A stretch of 64,000 bases of DNA from Vibrio sp. BS-M-Sm-2 (GTDB lineage: Bacteria > Pseudomonadota > Gammaproteobacteria > Enterobacterales > Vibrionaceae). Each line of letters opens with the position of its first letter. The first letter of the stretch is position 1. The stretch lies in the NCBI RefSeq assembly GCF_041504345.1, contig NZ_CP167894.1, positions 3,410,001 to 3,474,000 of the forward strand, read 5' to 3'. The notes under the pieces are model-generated. The model was not told where the DNA came from and did no database searches. It was given only the letters and a program-made list of their open reading frames with translations. Both the position numbers and the translations under genes were made by a program. Positions 10,208-19,803 of the stretch are shown piece by piece.

Positions 10208-11974
10208 CTATTTAGCAACTGACTCGTTGTTCATCTTAGCCGGAGCTTTAGATGCGTTAACCAGTAGGATACCAACGGTTAGTACCATTGAACCACATAG
10301 TAGGAACAACAAGCGTCCTGTTGGTTCGTTTGGAATCAGAGCCATTGCTAGGATACCGAAACCTGCTGTGCTGATAAGTTTACCAAGCATTGAACGCTGT
10401 TTAGTATCTAGGTTTTGTTGCTCTTCACCCTCCGCTACTAGCGGCGTATTCCAGTTAGTGAATAGTTGGTCAACTTCTTTCTCACGTTCAGGCGATAGGC
10501 CTTTGTAGAAGCGAGAAGTTAGGATGAAGTAACCACCAGTGAACACTACGTGAGCCGCTAGGCTAAGACCAACTTTCAAGTCGCTCCATTCACGGCCAGT
10601 AAGCGCTGTTTCCATACCGAATAGGTGCTCGATGTCTTCTGCTTGAAGCGAGATACCGAAGATGTAAGAAACGAAGCCACCAACGATTAGCGTAGACCAA
10701 CCAGCCCAGTCAGGCGTCTTACGAATCCACATACCAAGTAGTACAGGGATAAGCATTGGGAAGCCAATTAACGCACCTACGTTCATTACGATATCGAACA
10801 AGCTCAAGTGACGTAGAGAGTTAATGAACAAGCCAATCGCGATGATGATAACACCCATCATGATAGTGGTTAGCTTACTTACAATAACCAGCTCTTTCTG
10901 AGTCGCGTTTTGACGAAGAATTGGGCTGTAGAAGTTCATTACAAAGATGCCAGCGTTACGGTTCAAACCTGAATCCATAGAAGACATTGTTGCAGCGAAC
11001 ATTGCTGACATAAGAAGACCAACCATACCTGCTGGCATTACATTCTGTACGAATGCTAGGTAAGCAGCATCACCCGCTTTATCACCCATTGAAGCGTACT
11101 CCAATGCGAAATCAGGCATGAATGCACTTACGTACCAAGGTGGTAGGAACCAGATTAGTGGGCCAACAACCATAAGGATACATGCTAGGCCTGCCGCTTT
11201 ACGTGCGTTTTCACTGTCTTTCGCACATAGGTAACGGTAAGCGTTGATGCTGTTGTTCATTACACCGAACTGCTTCACGAAGATGAACACAACCCAAAGA
11301 ACGAAGATGCTCATGTAGTTTAGGTTGTTACCTAACATGAAGTCGCCGTCGAAGTTAGCAACGATGTTAGTTAAGCCACCACCGTGGAAGTAAGCTGCAA
11401 CCGCACAAGTGATTGTCACGGCCATGATTACAAGCATCTGCATGAAATCAGAAGCAACAACCGCCCAAGAGCCGCCGGTTACTGCCATCAATACTAGAAC
11501 CATACCCGTTACCACAATGGTTGCTTCCATCGGGATGTTGAATACCGCTGCTACGAAGATAGCGAGACCATTTAGCCAAATACCCGCAGAGATAAGGCTG
11601 TCAGGCATACCTGCCCATGTGAAGAACTGTTCAGACGTTTTACCAAAGCGCTGACGAATAGCTTCGATCGCCGTTACCACACGAAGTTGGCGGAACTTTG
11701 GAGCGAAGTACATATAGTTCATGAAGTAGCCAAATGCGTTGGCTAAGAATAGGATTACAATAACAAAACCGTCATTGAACGCGCGTCCTGCGGCACCTGT
11801 AAACGTCCATGCTGAAAACTGTGTCATGAAGGCAGTTGCACCAACCATCCACCACAACATTTTGCCGCCCCCTCTGAAGTAATCACTAGTCGACGTGGTG
11901 AACTTACGGAACATCCAACCAATAGCGATTAAAAAGAAGAAGTAGGCGAGAACAACAAAAGTATCAATAGTCAT
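10208..11974 (-). CDS. Sodium:solute symporter (SSS family), probable oligoalginate/DEH uptake
   Basis: 588 residues with about 14 hydrophobic segments, the size and pattern of the SSS family. It starts with a short periplasmic N-terminus and contains the loop TSDYFRGGGKMLWWMVGATAFMTQ and the segment AATMSSMDSGLNRNAGIF, typical of SSS proteins. It is very similar along its length to the symporter at 32823. Both lie in an alginate locus, and the ToaA/ToaB symporters of Vibrio splendidus are of this type. The role, Na+-driven import of unsaturated alginate oligomers or monomers across the inner membrane, is therefore inferred from context. It is transcribed alone: an operator-like palindrome lies upstream at 12034 and a terminator downstream. 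Confidence 0.88.
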   Translation of the reverse strand: MTIDTFVVLAYFFFLIAIGWMFRKFTTSTSDYFRGGGKMLWWMVGATAFMTQFSAWTFTGAAGRAFNDGFVIVILFLANAFGYFMNYMYFAPKFRQLRVVTAIEAIRQRFGKTSEQFFTWAGMPDSLISAGIWLNGLAIFVAAVFNIPMEATIVVTGMVLVLMAVTGGSWAVVASDFMQMLVIMAVTITCAVAAYFHGGGLTNIVANFDGDFMLGNNLNYMSIFVLWVVFIFVKQFGVMNNSINAYRYLCAKDSENARKAAGLACILMVVGPLIWFLPPWYVSAFMPDFALEYASMGDKAGDAAYLAFVQNVMPAGMVGLLMSAMFAATMSSMDSGLNRNAGIFVMNFYSPILRQNATQKELVIVSKLTTIMMGVIIIAIGLFINSLRHLSLFDIVMNVGALIGFPMLIPVLLGMWIRKTPDWAGWSTLIVGGFVSYIFGISLQAEDIEHLFGMETALTGREWSDLKVGLSLAAHVVFTGGYFILTSRFYKGLSPEREKEVDQLFTNWNTPLVAEGEEQQNLDTKQRSMLGKLISTAGFGILAMALIPNEPTGRLLFLLCGSMVLTVGILLVNASKAPAKMNNESVAK

Positions 11975-12033
11975 CTTTTCAGCCTTTTAAATATCATAAT
12001 TAACTGGGCTTAGATTAACGCGTTCAAAGGTTT

Positions 12034-12049
12034 ATTTGTACTACAATAT
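12034..12049. promoter_or_regulatory. Candidate GntR operator upstream of first symporter
   Basis: ATTTGTACTACAATAT is an imperfect palindrome matching the motif shared by the upstream regions of kdgF, the PL17 lyases, the porin, the second symporter and the second GntR gene. Assignment to the GntR proteins is inferred. Confidence 0.55.
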
Positions 12050-12709
12050 GCCTTTAGTATGATCTAGGTCGCATTGATTTTTTATGGAACATTAGCTTTC
12101 AACTTAAGTTTTTGTTTTAAATAAATTTAATTGGTATCTGGTTTTATTCTTGTTTGAAGTTTATCGACCTTGTAAATGTATATATGTATGACAATATAAG
12201 TCAAAGCTAATAAGAAGTGTCACCCATAAGATTTTAGTTATAACCGTAACAAATGTGCTACAAGTGAGCTCAACTTTGCGACACCTTTCATGATTAAAAT
12301 TACGATAAAACTAGCAATCATCACGTTGTTACTGTTGAGGTAGCTTATTGTTTTTAAGTACTTATTTAATTTTTATGAGCGGGTGTATTGTCCCTAGATT
12401 TATTTGATATCAATGTAAGTGAAGGTGAGTAATATTTTGCTCGAATAGTGCTCTTAAAATGCAAGCTAGCCCATTAGTTAAGATTTGGCTCCTTATAATA
12501 GTGAATAAAGCGGTCAACAAGCAGAGCGAATTATGGAGCGCTTAGGCGAAAGCTAAAGTGGTTCGTGGTAAATTAAACTCGTATTGATTTGTATGACAAA
12601 AATTAAGAGATCGAGAGTGTAAATGGTTGGAGAATTGGCATTTATGTATACTGCCAACCAGAGGCGACCATATAACGCCAAGAGGGGGGCGTTAGCTAAA
12701 GCATAGATA

Positions 12710-12736
12710 ACAAAAAGCCCCACCGAAGTGAGGCTT
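12710..12736 (-). terminator. Terminator of the kdgF-kdgK-eda operon
   Basis: On the minus strand, AAAGCCTCA - CTTCGG - TGGGGCTTT forms a stem with one G-T pair, then TTTTTG. It lies just after the eda stop. Confidence 0.85.
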
Positions 12737-12757
12737 TATCACGAAATCTAAAACAGA

Positions 12758-13384
12758 TTAAGCGTTAACGTGATCAACTGCGTCACGAACCAGCTTGCCT
12801 AGTTCGTCCCACTTACCTTCGTCGATAAGGTTAGTTGGAACCATCCAAGTTCCGCCACACGCAAGTACAGAAGGGATAGATAGATATTCGTCTACATTCT
12901 TCAAACTTACGCCGCCAGTTGGCATGAATTTAACAGGGTAAACCGCGGTTAGTGCTTTAAGCATACCAGTACCGCCAGAAGGCTCAGCAGGGAAGAACTT
13001 CAACGTGCGAAGACCCATTTCCATTGCTTGTTCAACGAGGCTTGGGTTGTTTACGCCCGGTACAATTGCAACACCTTTGTCGATACAGTATTGAACAGTA
13101 CGAGGGTTGAAACCTGGGCTTACGATGAAATCAACGCCTGCTTCGATAGATGCGTCAACTTGCTCGTTAGTCAGTACCGTACCTGAACCGATTAGCATGT
13201 CTGGGAATTCTTTACGCATGATGCGAATCGCTTCGATTGCACACTCTGTACGTAGTGTGATTTCTGCACATGGCATGCCGTTTTCAACTAGAGCCTTGCC
13301 TAGAGGAATTGCGTCTTCAGCGCGATTGATTGCGATAACAGGAATTACTTTTAGGTTGGCTAGTTGTTCATTTAATGTAGTCAT
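12758..13384 (-). CDS. eda: KDPG aldolase (2-keto-3-deoxy-6-phosphogluconate aldolase)
   Basis: 208 residues, the usual length for Eda. It splits KDPG into pyruvate and glyceraldehyde-3-phosphate, the last step of alginate monomer catabolism and of the Entner-Doudoroff route. It shows E41 in EITLRT, the GSGTVL and SPGFNP motifs, the Schiff-base lysine K129 in LKFFPAEPSGG, and the C-terminal phosphate-binding GGTWM. It is the last gene of a minus-strand operon after kdgF and kdgK, with a terminator directly behind it. It acts in the cytosol. Confidence 0.95.
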   Translation of the reverse strand: MTTLNEQLANLKVIPVIAINRAEDAIPLGKALVENGMPCAEITLRTECAIEAIRIMRKEFPDMLIGSGTVLTNEQVDASIEAGVDFIVSPGFNPRTVQYCIDKGVAIVPGVNNPSLVEQAMEMGLRTLKFFPAEPSGGTGMLKALTAVYPVKFMPTGGVSLKNVDEYLSIPSVLACGGTWMVPTNLIDEGKWDELGKLVRDAVDHVNA

Positions 13385-13457
13385 GAATTCTTTCTCACGT
13401 TAATTATGGGCTTGCTTTCAACTAAGCAAATCCTTGATTAATATATAAAGTACGTAA

Positions 13458-14390
13458 TTATAGAGACAAATCAGGCGTCGCTTCTAGAGGTATGATAGCA
13501 CCTGGATGCTGAATCACGGTCCCTGCCACAATATGACCTGCTAATGCTGCATCGCTAGCGTTACCACCACTTAAGCGTTTAGCTAAGAAGCCAGCACTGA
13601 ATGAATCACCTGCTGCGGTAGTATCAACGATGTTGTCTACAGGGTTCGGTGCAACGTATCGAGCACTTTGGCTTTCGACTACTAAACAATCTTTTGCACC
13701 ACGTTTAATGATGATCTCTTTCACACCAGACTCAGACGTACGTGCAATGCACTGTTCAATACTTTCGTCGCCGTACAGCTCTTGTTCGTCATCGAACGTG
13801 AGTAGAGCCGTGTCAGTGTACTTAAGCATTTTCAAGTACCAAGAAATCGCTTCTTGTTGGCTTTCCCAAAGTTTAGGACGGTAGTTATTGTCGAAGAATA
13901 CTTGGCCGCCTTGAGCTTTGAACCTGTCTAAGAAGTTGAATAGCTGCGCACGCCCGTTCTCAGTCAAGATAGCAAGCGTAATACCACTTAGGTAAACCGC
14001 GTCAAAAGAGAATAGCTTATCAAGTAGAGCAGGGGTGTCTGGCTGATCAAACATGAATTTCGCGGCAGCGTTACTACGCCAGTAATGGAAACTGCGTTCA
14101 CCCGTTTCATCGGTCTCGATGTAGTAAAGCCCTGGTTGTTTGTGATCAAGCTGAGCCACTAGGCTGGTGTCGATACCTTCTGCTTGCCACTTTTTCAACA
14201 TGTCGATACTGAATGGATCAGTACCTAACGCTGTTACATAGCTTGTTTGGATATCTTGCTGTTTTGTTAAGCGTGACAAGTAAAGTGCAGTATTCAGCGT
14301 ATCGCCACCAAAACTTTGCTTAAGCCCGTCTTGTTTCTTTTGTAGCTCAACCATGCACTCGCCAATGACCGCGATGTTTAATGATTTCAT
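13458..14390 (-). CDS. kdgK: 2-keto-3-deoxygluconate kinase (PfkB family)
   Basis: 310 residues of the PfkB/ribokinase family. It phosphorylates 2-keto-3-deoxygluconate with ATP to give KDPG. The N-terminal GECMVEL and GGDTLNTALYLSRL motifs bind the sugar. The C-terminal DTTAAGDSFSAGFL (about residues 255-268) carries the anion hole and the catalytic aspartate. It sits between kdgF and eda in the same direction, so the three enzymes act in sequence in the cytosol. Confidence 0.95.
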   Translation of the reverse strand: MKSLNIAVIGECMVELQKKQDGLKQSFGGDTLNTALYLSRLTKQQDIQTSYVTALGTDPFSIDMLKKWQAEGIDTSLVAQLDHKQPGLYYIETDETGERSFHYWRSNAAAKFMFDQPDTPALLDKLFSFDAVYLSGITLAILTENGRAQLFNFLDRFKAQGGQVFFDNNYRPKLWESQQEAISWYLKMLKYTDTALLTFDDEQELYGDESIEQCIARTSESGVKEIIIKRGAKDCLVVESQSARYVAPNPVDNIVDTTAAGDSFSAGFLAKRLSGGNASDAALAGHIVAGTVIQHPGAIIPLEATPDLSL

Positions 14391-14424
14391 ATGCTTACCT
14401 TAGCAACTGAGGTTGCGCTATTAA

Positions 14425-14760
14425 TTATTTTAGGAAATCTTCACGCGCAGGGTTGAAGATATCAAGAAGGATGCTGTCTTGCTCTAGTGCAATTGCACCA
14501 TGCATCATGTGTTTACGAGCGAAGTAAGCATCGCCTTCTTTAAGCACTTTCTTTTCGCCTTCGATTTCAGCTTCGAAGCTACCACGAACAACATAACCGA
14601 TTTGGTCGTGAATTTCGTGAGTATGAGGATGGCCAATCGCGCCCTTATCAAAACATAGGTGTACAGCCATAAGATCGTCAGTGTAAGCAACGATTTTACG
14701 CTTAATACCGTCGCCCAATTCTTCCCATGGGTTTTCATCTAGAATAAAGAAAGAGTTCAT
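14425..14760 (-). CDS. kdgF: KdgF-like cupin, linearises unsaturated uronate
   Basis: 111 residues forming one small cupin barrel. The metal ligands are visible as H46, H48, Q53 and H87 (HPHTHEIHDQIGYVVRG and HMMHG). KdgF proteins speed opening of the 4,5-unsaturated uronates released by lyases into the linear ketoacid (DEH) that the reductase uses. It is first in the operon with kdgK and eda and divergent from the PL17 lyases. Two operator-like palindromes lie in the shared promoter region. Confidence 0.88.
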   Translation of the reverse strand: MNSFFILDENPWEELGDGIKRKIVAYTDDLMAVHLCFDKGAIGHPHTHEIHDQIGYVVRGSFEAEIEGEKKVLKEGDAYFARKHMMHGAIALEQDSILLDIFNPAREDFLK

Positions 14761-15093
14761 TGTGTATCTCCTAATTTGTTTAAATCTATTAAGTGTTACC
14801 TAACTTGCGTTTATCATAAGGGAATAGGTTTAATTGTAATACAATATATCTAGAATTGTGTGATATTGATCAAGTGACACTTTATATAACGTAAATAAAT
14901 CAACAACTTAACAAATGCCTGTTATTTACCATTAGCTATTTATATCAATGACTTACGGTCAATTATGTGATTCTGCTCATCATTTCGTTACGAATAGGTA
15001 TGATTAAAGCTCATATTGTATTACTTTATCCGGAGTTTGAAAATTTAATCAAAGTTTAAATAGATAAACTCTTTATTGAGGGTGACAAAGAAT
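14761..15093. promoter_or_regulatory. Divergent kdgF / PL17 promoter region with operator sites
   Basis: No gene. The region serves kdgF on the minus strand and the PL17 lyases on the plus strand. It holds AATTGTAATACAATAT (14832-14847), a strong match to the locus palindrome, and a weaker half-degenerate copy ATATTGTATTACTTTA (15013-15028). A CRP-like half-site TGTGATATTGATCA lies near 14860. Confidence 0.65.
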
Positions 15094-17292
15094 ATGACGA
15101 CTAAACCAGTATTGTTGACTGAAGCAGAAATAGAGCAACTTCATCTTGAAGTGGGCCGTTCGAGCTTAATGGGTAAAACCATTGCAGCGAACGCGAAAGA
15201 CCTAGAAGCGTTCATGCGCTTAGCTATTGATGTTCCTGGTCACGGAGAAGCGGGTGGTTACGAACATAACCGCCACAAGCAAAATTACACGTACATGAAC
15301 TTAGCTGGTCGCATGTTCTTGATCACTAAAGAGCAAAAGTACGCTGACTTTGTTACAGAGTTACTAGAAGAGTACGCAGACAAATATCTAACGTTTGATT
15401 ACCACGTGCAGAAAAATACGAATCCAACAGGTCGTTTGTTCCACCAAATCCTGAATGAACATTGTTGGTTAATGTTTTCAAGCTTAGCTTACTCTTGTGT
15501 TGCTTCTACATTGACACAAGAGCAACGTGACAACATTGAGTCTCGTATTTTCGAACCAATGCTAGAAATGTTCACGGTTAAATACGCACACGACTTCGAC
15601 CGCATTCACAACCACGGTATTTGGGCAGTAGCCGCTGTGGGTATCTGTGGTCTTGCTCTAGGCAAGCGCGAGTACCTTGAAATGTCAGTGTACGGCATCG
15701 ACCGTAACGATACTGGCGGCTTTCTAGCTCAAATTTCTCAGCTGTTTGCACCTTCTGGTTACTACATGGAAGGCCCTTACTACCACCGTTACGCGATTCA
15801 CCCAACGTGTGTGTTCGCTGAAGTGATTCACCGTCATATGCCTGAAGTTGATATCTACAACTACAAAGGCGGCGTGATTGGTAACACGGTACAAGCCATG
15901 CTTGCGACGGCTTATCCGAACGGTGAGTTCCCGGCTCTGAATGATGCTTCTCGTACAATGGGTATCACAGACATGGGTGTTCAGGTTGCAGTCAGTGTTT
16001 ACAGTAAGCACTACTCTTCAGCTGAGGGTGTTGACCAAAACATTCTTGGTATGGCGAAGATTCAAGACGCAGTATGGATGCACCCATGTGGTCTTGAGCT
16101 ATCTAAAGCTTATGAAGCGGCGTCTGCTGAGCAAGAAATTGGCATGCCTTTCTGGCCAAGTGTTGAATTGAACGAAGGCCCTGAAGGTCACAACGGCGCG
16201 CAAGGCTTTATCCGTATGCAGGATAAGAAAGGCGATGTTTCTCAGCTTGTGATGAACTACGGTCAACACGGCATGGGGCACGGCAACTTCGATACGCTGG
16301 GTATTTCTTTCTTCAACCGCGGTCAAGAAGTACTACGTGAATACGGTTTCTGTCGTTGGGTTAACGTAGAGCCAAAATTCGGTGGCCGTTACCTGGATGA
16401 AAACAAATCTTATGCTCGCCAAACAATTGCTCACAACGCAGTTACGATTGATGAAAAATGTCAGAACAATTTTGACGTTGAACGTGCAGATTCAGTACAC
16501 GGTTTACCTCATTTCTTTAAGGTAGAAGACAAAAAAATCAATGGTATGAGTGCATTTGCTAATGATCACTATGAAGGCTTTGACATGCAACGTAGCGTGT
16601 TCATGCTAAACCTTGAAGAGTTGGAATCTCCGCTACTATTAGACCTTTACCGCTTAGATTCTACAAAAGGCGGCGAAGGCGAGCACCAATATGACTACTC
16701 ACACCAATTTGAAGGTCAGATTGTTCGTACTAACTTCGAATACCAAGCAAATAAAGAGCTGAATACGCTGGGCAATGATTTTGGTTATCAGCACCTTTGG
16801 AACGTAGCAAGCGGTGATGTGAATGGCACGGCACTTGTTAGCTGGCTACAAAACAACACGTATTACACGTGGCTAGGCGCAACGTCTAACGACAAGGCTG
16901 AAGTTATCTTTACTCGCACTGGCGCTAACGATCCAAGCTTCAACCTGCGTTCAGAGCCTGCCTTCATCTTACGTAGCAAAGGCGAAACCACACTGTTTGC
17001 TTCTGTTCTTGAAACGCACGGTTACTTCAACGAAGAGTTCGAGCAATCGGTAAGTGCACGTGGTGTTGTGAAGGACATCAAAGTAGTCGCTCACACGAAT
17101 ATCGGTTCAGTAGTAGAGATTACGACAGAAAAATCAAGTGTGACAGTGATGATCAGCAACCAGCTTGGTGCGACTGAAAGCACTGAACACAAAGTAGAAC
17201 TGGACGGCAAAGTATACAGCTGGACAGGCTTCTACTCAGTAGAAACAATTTTAAACCCAGAATTAGCAAACACTGCAGAGCAGGGGAAATAA
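15094..17292 (+). CDS. Oligoalginate lyase, PL17 family (first tandem copy)
   Basis: 732 residues from the ATG at 15094, chosen because GAGGGTGA lies 8 bp upstream; an upstream TTG has no such site. It is an exolytic lyase expected to cut alginate oligomers to unsaturated monomers. The N-terminal alpha/alpha toroid carries the PL17 catalytic motifs NHGIWAVAAVG (N173, H174) and YYMEGPYYHRYA (Tyr about 229-230). The heparinase II/III-like beta domain begins near residue 370. No signal peptide is seen, so it acts in the cytosol on imported oligomers. It resembles OalB/OalC of Vibrio splendidus. It is two bases from the paralogue that follows. Confidence 0.9.
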   Translation: MTTKPVLLTEAEIEQLHLEVGRSSLMGKTIAANAKDLEAFMRLAIDVPGHGEAGGYEHNRHKQNYTYMNLAGRMFLITKEQKYADFVTELLEEYADKYLTFDYHVQKNTNPTGRLFHQILNEHCWLMFSSLAYSCVASTLTQEQRDNIESRIFEPMLEMFTVKYAHDFDRIHNHGIWAVAAVGICGLALGKREYLEMSVYGIDRNDTGGFLAQISQLFAPSGYYMEGPYYHRYAIHPTCVFAEVIHRHMPEVDIYNYKGGVIGNTVQAMLATAYPNGEFPALNDASRTMGITDMGVQVAVSVYSKHYSSAEGVDQNILGMAKIQDAVWMHPCGLELSKAYEAASAEQEIGMPFWPSVELNEGPEGHNGAQGFIRMQDKKGDVSQLVMNYGQHGMGHGNFDTLGISFFNRGQEVLREYGFCRWVNVEPKFGGRYLDENKSYARQTIAHNAVTIDEKCQNNFDVERADSVHGLPHFFKVEDKKINGMSAFANDHYEGFDMQRSVFMLNLEELESPLLLDLYRLDSTKGGEGEHQYDYSHQFEGQIVRTNFEYQANKELNTLGNDFGYQHLWNVASGDVNGTALVSWLQNNTYYTWLGATSNDKAEVIFTRTGANDPSFNLRSEPAFILRSKGETTLFASVLETHGYFNEEFEQSVSARGVVKDIKVVAHTNIGSVVEITTEKSSVTVMISNQLGATESTEHKVELDGKVYSWTGFYSVETILNPELANTAEQGK

Positions 17293-17294
17293 TA

Positions 17295-19463
17295 ATGAGC
17301 TATCAACCACTTTTACTTAACTTTGAGGAAGCAGCAGAGCTTCGTAAAGAACTTGGCAAGGATAGCCTTTTAGGTAACGCGCTGACTCGCGATATTAAAC
17401 AAACTGACGCTTACATGGCTGAAGTTGGCATTGAAGTACCAGGTCACGGTGAAGGCGGCGGTTACGAGCACAACCGTCACAAGCAAAACTACATCCATAT
17501 GGATCTAGCGGGCCGTTTGTTCCTGATCACTGAGGAAACAAAGTACCGTGATTACATCGTTGATATGCTAACAGCGTACGCAACGGTGTACCCAACACTT
17601 GAAAGTAACGTAAGCCGTGACTCTAACCCTCCAGGTAAGCTGTTCCACCAAACGTTGAACGAGAACATGTGGATGCTTTACGCTTCTTGTGCGTACAGCT
17701 GCATTTACCACACCATCTCAGAAGAGCAAAAGCGTCTTATCGAAGATGATCTTCTTAAGCAAATGATCGAAATGTTCGTTGTGACTTACGCACATGACTT
17801 CGATATCGTACACAACCACGGCCTATGGGCAGTAGCCGCGGTAGGTATCTGTGGTTACGCGATCAACGACCAAGAATCTGTAGACAAAGCGCTTTACGGC
17901 CTGAAATTGGACAAAGTAAGCGGCGGTTTCCTAGCGCAACTTGACCAACTGTTCTCGCCAGACGGCTACTACATGGAAGGTCCTTATTACCACCGTTTCT
18001 CACTACGTCCAATCTACCTGTTCGCAGAAGCGATTGAACGTCGTCAGCCTGAGCTTGGAATTTACGAATTCAACGATTCAGTGATCAAGACAACGTCTTA
18101 CGCGGTATTCAAGACGGCATTCCCAGACGGCACATTGCCAGCTCTGAACGATTCATCGAAGACGATTTCTATCAACGATGAAGGCGTTATCATGGCAACG
18201 TCTGTGTGTTACCACCGTTACGAACAGACTAAAACGTTACTTGGTATGGCTAATCACCAACAAGATGTTTGGGTTCACGCTTCTGGTAAAACACTGTCTG
18301 ACGCTGTTGATGCTGCAGACGACATCAAAGCATTTAACTGGGGTAGTTTGTTTGTAACTGACGGACCTGAAGGCGAAAAAGGCGGCGTAAGCATCCTTCG
18401 TCACCGTGATGAGCAAGACGACGACCCTAAGACCGCAGATACAATGGCGTTGATCTGGTTTGGTCAGCACGGCAGCGATCACCAGTACCACTCTGCACTA
18501 GACCACGGTCACTACGATGGCCTGCACCTAAGTGTATTCAACCGCGGCCACGAAGTGCTGCATGACTACGGCTTCGGTCGCTGGGTAAACGTTGAGCCTA
18601 AGTTTGGCGGTCGTTACATTCCAGAGAACAAGTCTTACTGTAAGCAGACAGTTGCTCACAACACAGTAACGGTTGATCAGAAAACACAGAACAACTTCGA
18701 TACGGCATTGGCTGAATCTAAGTTTGGTCAGAAGCATTTCTTCGTAGCAGACGACCAGCCTCTGCAAGGCATGAGCGGCACAATTTCTGAGTACTACACC
18801 GGCGTAGACATGCAACGCAGCGTGATTCTTGCTGAACTTCCTGAGTTCGAGAAGCCACTAGTCATCGATGTATACCGCATCGAAGCTGACGCTGAACACC
18901 AGTACGACCTACCCGTTCACCACTCGGGTCAAATCATCCGTACTGACTTCGATTACAACATCGAAACTACGCTTAAGCCATTAGGTGAAGACAACGGTTA
19001 CCAGCACCTATGGAACGTTGCTTCAGGCAAAGTGAACGAAGAGGGCTCTCTGGTGAGCTGGCTACATGACAGCAGCTACTACAGCCTAGTAACCAGCGCG
19101 AATGCGGGCAGTGAAGTAATCTTTGCTCGCACTGGTGCTAACGATCCAGACTTTAACCTTAAGAGTGAGCCTGCGCTTATCTTACGTCAGTCTGGTCAAA
19201 ACCACGTGTTTGCTTCTGTACTAGAAACGCATGGTTACTTTAACGAGTCTATCGAAGCCTCTGTAGGCGCTCGTGGTCTGGTTAAATCAGTGTCTGTTGT
19301 GGGCCATAACAGTGTCGGGACTGTTGTTCGCATTCAGACTACTTCTGGCAACACTTACCACTACGGTATCTCAAACCAAGCTGAAGACACGCAGCAAGCA
19401 ACTCACACTGTTGAGTTCGCGGGTGAGACATACTCGTGGGAAGGATCATTTGCTCAACTGTAA
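17295..19463 (+). CDS. Oligoalginate lyase, PL17 family (second tandem copy)
   Basis: 722 residues, no signal peptide, start set by AGGGGA about 7 bp upstream. The organisation is the same as in the preceding gene: GHGEGGGYEHNRHKQNY near the N-terminus, NHGLWAVAAVG, YYMEGPYYHRFS and the long C-terminal heparinase-type domain. The two copies look about half identical, an old duplication rather than a recent one, so they may differ in preference for mannuronate or guluronate ends. They form one transcript. The palindromic repeat and then a terminator follow. Confidence 0.9.
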   Translation: MSYQPLLLNFEEAAELRKELGKDSLLGNALTRDIKQTDAYMAEVGIEVPGHGEGGGYEHNRHKQNYIHMDLAGRLFLITEETKYRDYIVDMLTAYATVYPTLESNVSRDSNPPGKLFHQTLNENMWMLYASCAYSCIYHTISEEQKRLIEDDLLKQMIEMFVVTYAHDFDIVHNHGLWAVAAVGICGYAINDQESVDKALYGLKLDKVSGGFLAQLDQLFSPDGYYMEGPYYHRFSLRPIYLFAEAIERRQPELGIYEFNDSVIKTTSYAVFKTAFPDGTLPALNDSSKTISINDEGVIMATSVCYHRYEQTKTLLGMANHQQDVWVHASGKTLSDAVDAADDIKAFNWGSLFVTDGPEGEKGGVSILRHRDEQDDDPKTADTMALIWFGQHGSDHQYHSALDHGHYDGLHLSVFNRGHEVLHDYGFGRWVNVEPKFGGRYIPENKSYCKQTVAHNTVTVDQKTQNNFDTALAESKFGQKHFFVADDQPLQGMSGTISEYYTGVDMQRSVILAELPEFEKPLVIDVYRIEADAEHQYDLPVHHSGQIIRTDFDYNIETTLKPLGEDNGYQHLWNVASGKVNEEGSLVSWLHDSSYYSLVTSANAGSEVIFARTGANDPDFNLKSEPALILRQSGQNHVFASVLETHGYFNESIEASVGARGLVKSVSVVGHNSVGTVVRIQTTSGNTYHYGISNQAEDTQQATHTVEFAGETYSWEGSFAQL

Positions 19464-19470
19464 ATGATTA

Positions 19471-19632
19471 ATACCAATCACAGTAAGTAAGTGATCAGAA
19501 ATAGTGCAGGAAAAAAGCTTGAGAACAAGGCGGAATTTTTCGATAAGTAGTTATTCTACAATCAAAAATTCTAACGAAGTTGTCGAGCTTTTTAACAAGC
19601 TAGGATGACCAGTTATTTACTACGATTGGTAT
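19471..19632. repeat. 162-bp palindromic MITE-like element
   Basis: The outer ends are perfect 9-bp inverted repeats (ATACCAATC / GATTGGTAT) that extend imperfectly to about 27 bp. The inside is also palindromic: AAAGCTTGAGAACAAGG on the left pairs imperfectly with the complement of the right half ending GTTGTCGAGCTTT. The whole unit could fold into one long hairpin. It encodes nothing. I recall similar units in intergenic regions of Vibrio genomes, but copy number cannot be tested here. Confidence 0.75.
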
Positions 19633-19765
19633 AACATACATGCCGTTTAACGATGGCATGTATTGATGTGGCGCTTTGCGGGAACGAAGCATCACATTGC
19701 AATTCAGTCGTGATTGAAAAATCGTTCGTTGAAACCAACAACGACTGAAACATCGGGAATAAGTC

Positions 19766-19803
19766 AAACCGAGTAGCTCACCGTGAGTTGCTCGGTTTTT
19801 TTA
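19766..19803 (+). terminator. Terminator of the PL17 operon
   Basis: A 15-bp stem (AACCGAGTAGCTCAC / GTGAGTTGCTCGGTT, two mismatches or wobbles) is followed by seven T. It lies about 300 bp after the last lyase stop, so the palindromic element would be in the transcript. An earlier hairpin near 19636-19666 (ACATGCC/GGCATGT) lacks a T-run. Confidence 0.85.

Larger units (their letters stand above)
11975..12757. other. Long intergenic region with three operator-like sites and a hairpin
   Basis: No convincing gene. Three copies of the alginate-locus palindrome lie here: ATTTGTACTACAATAT (12034-12049), ATATGTATGACAATAT (12182-12197) and ATTTGTATGACAAAAA (12587-12602). The first is about 60 bp upstream of the symporter start on the minus strand. 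At 12673-12694 there is a 7-bp stem (TAACGCC/GGCGTTA) with an 8-nt loop and no T-run. The far site at 12587 has no obvious gene to serve. Confidence 0.6.
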
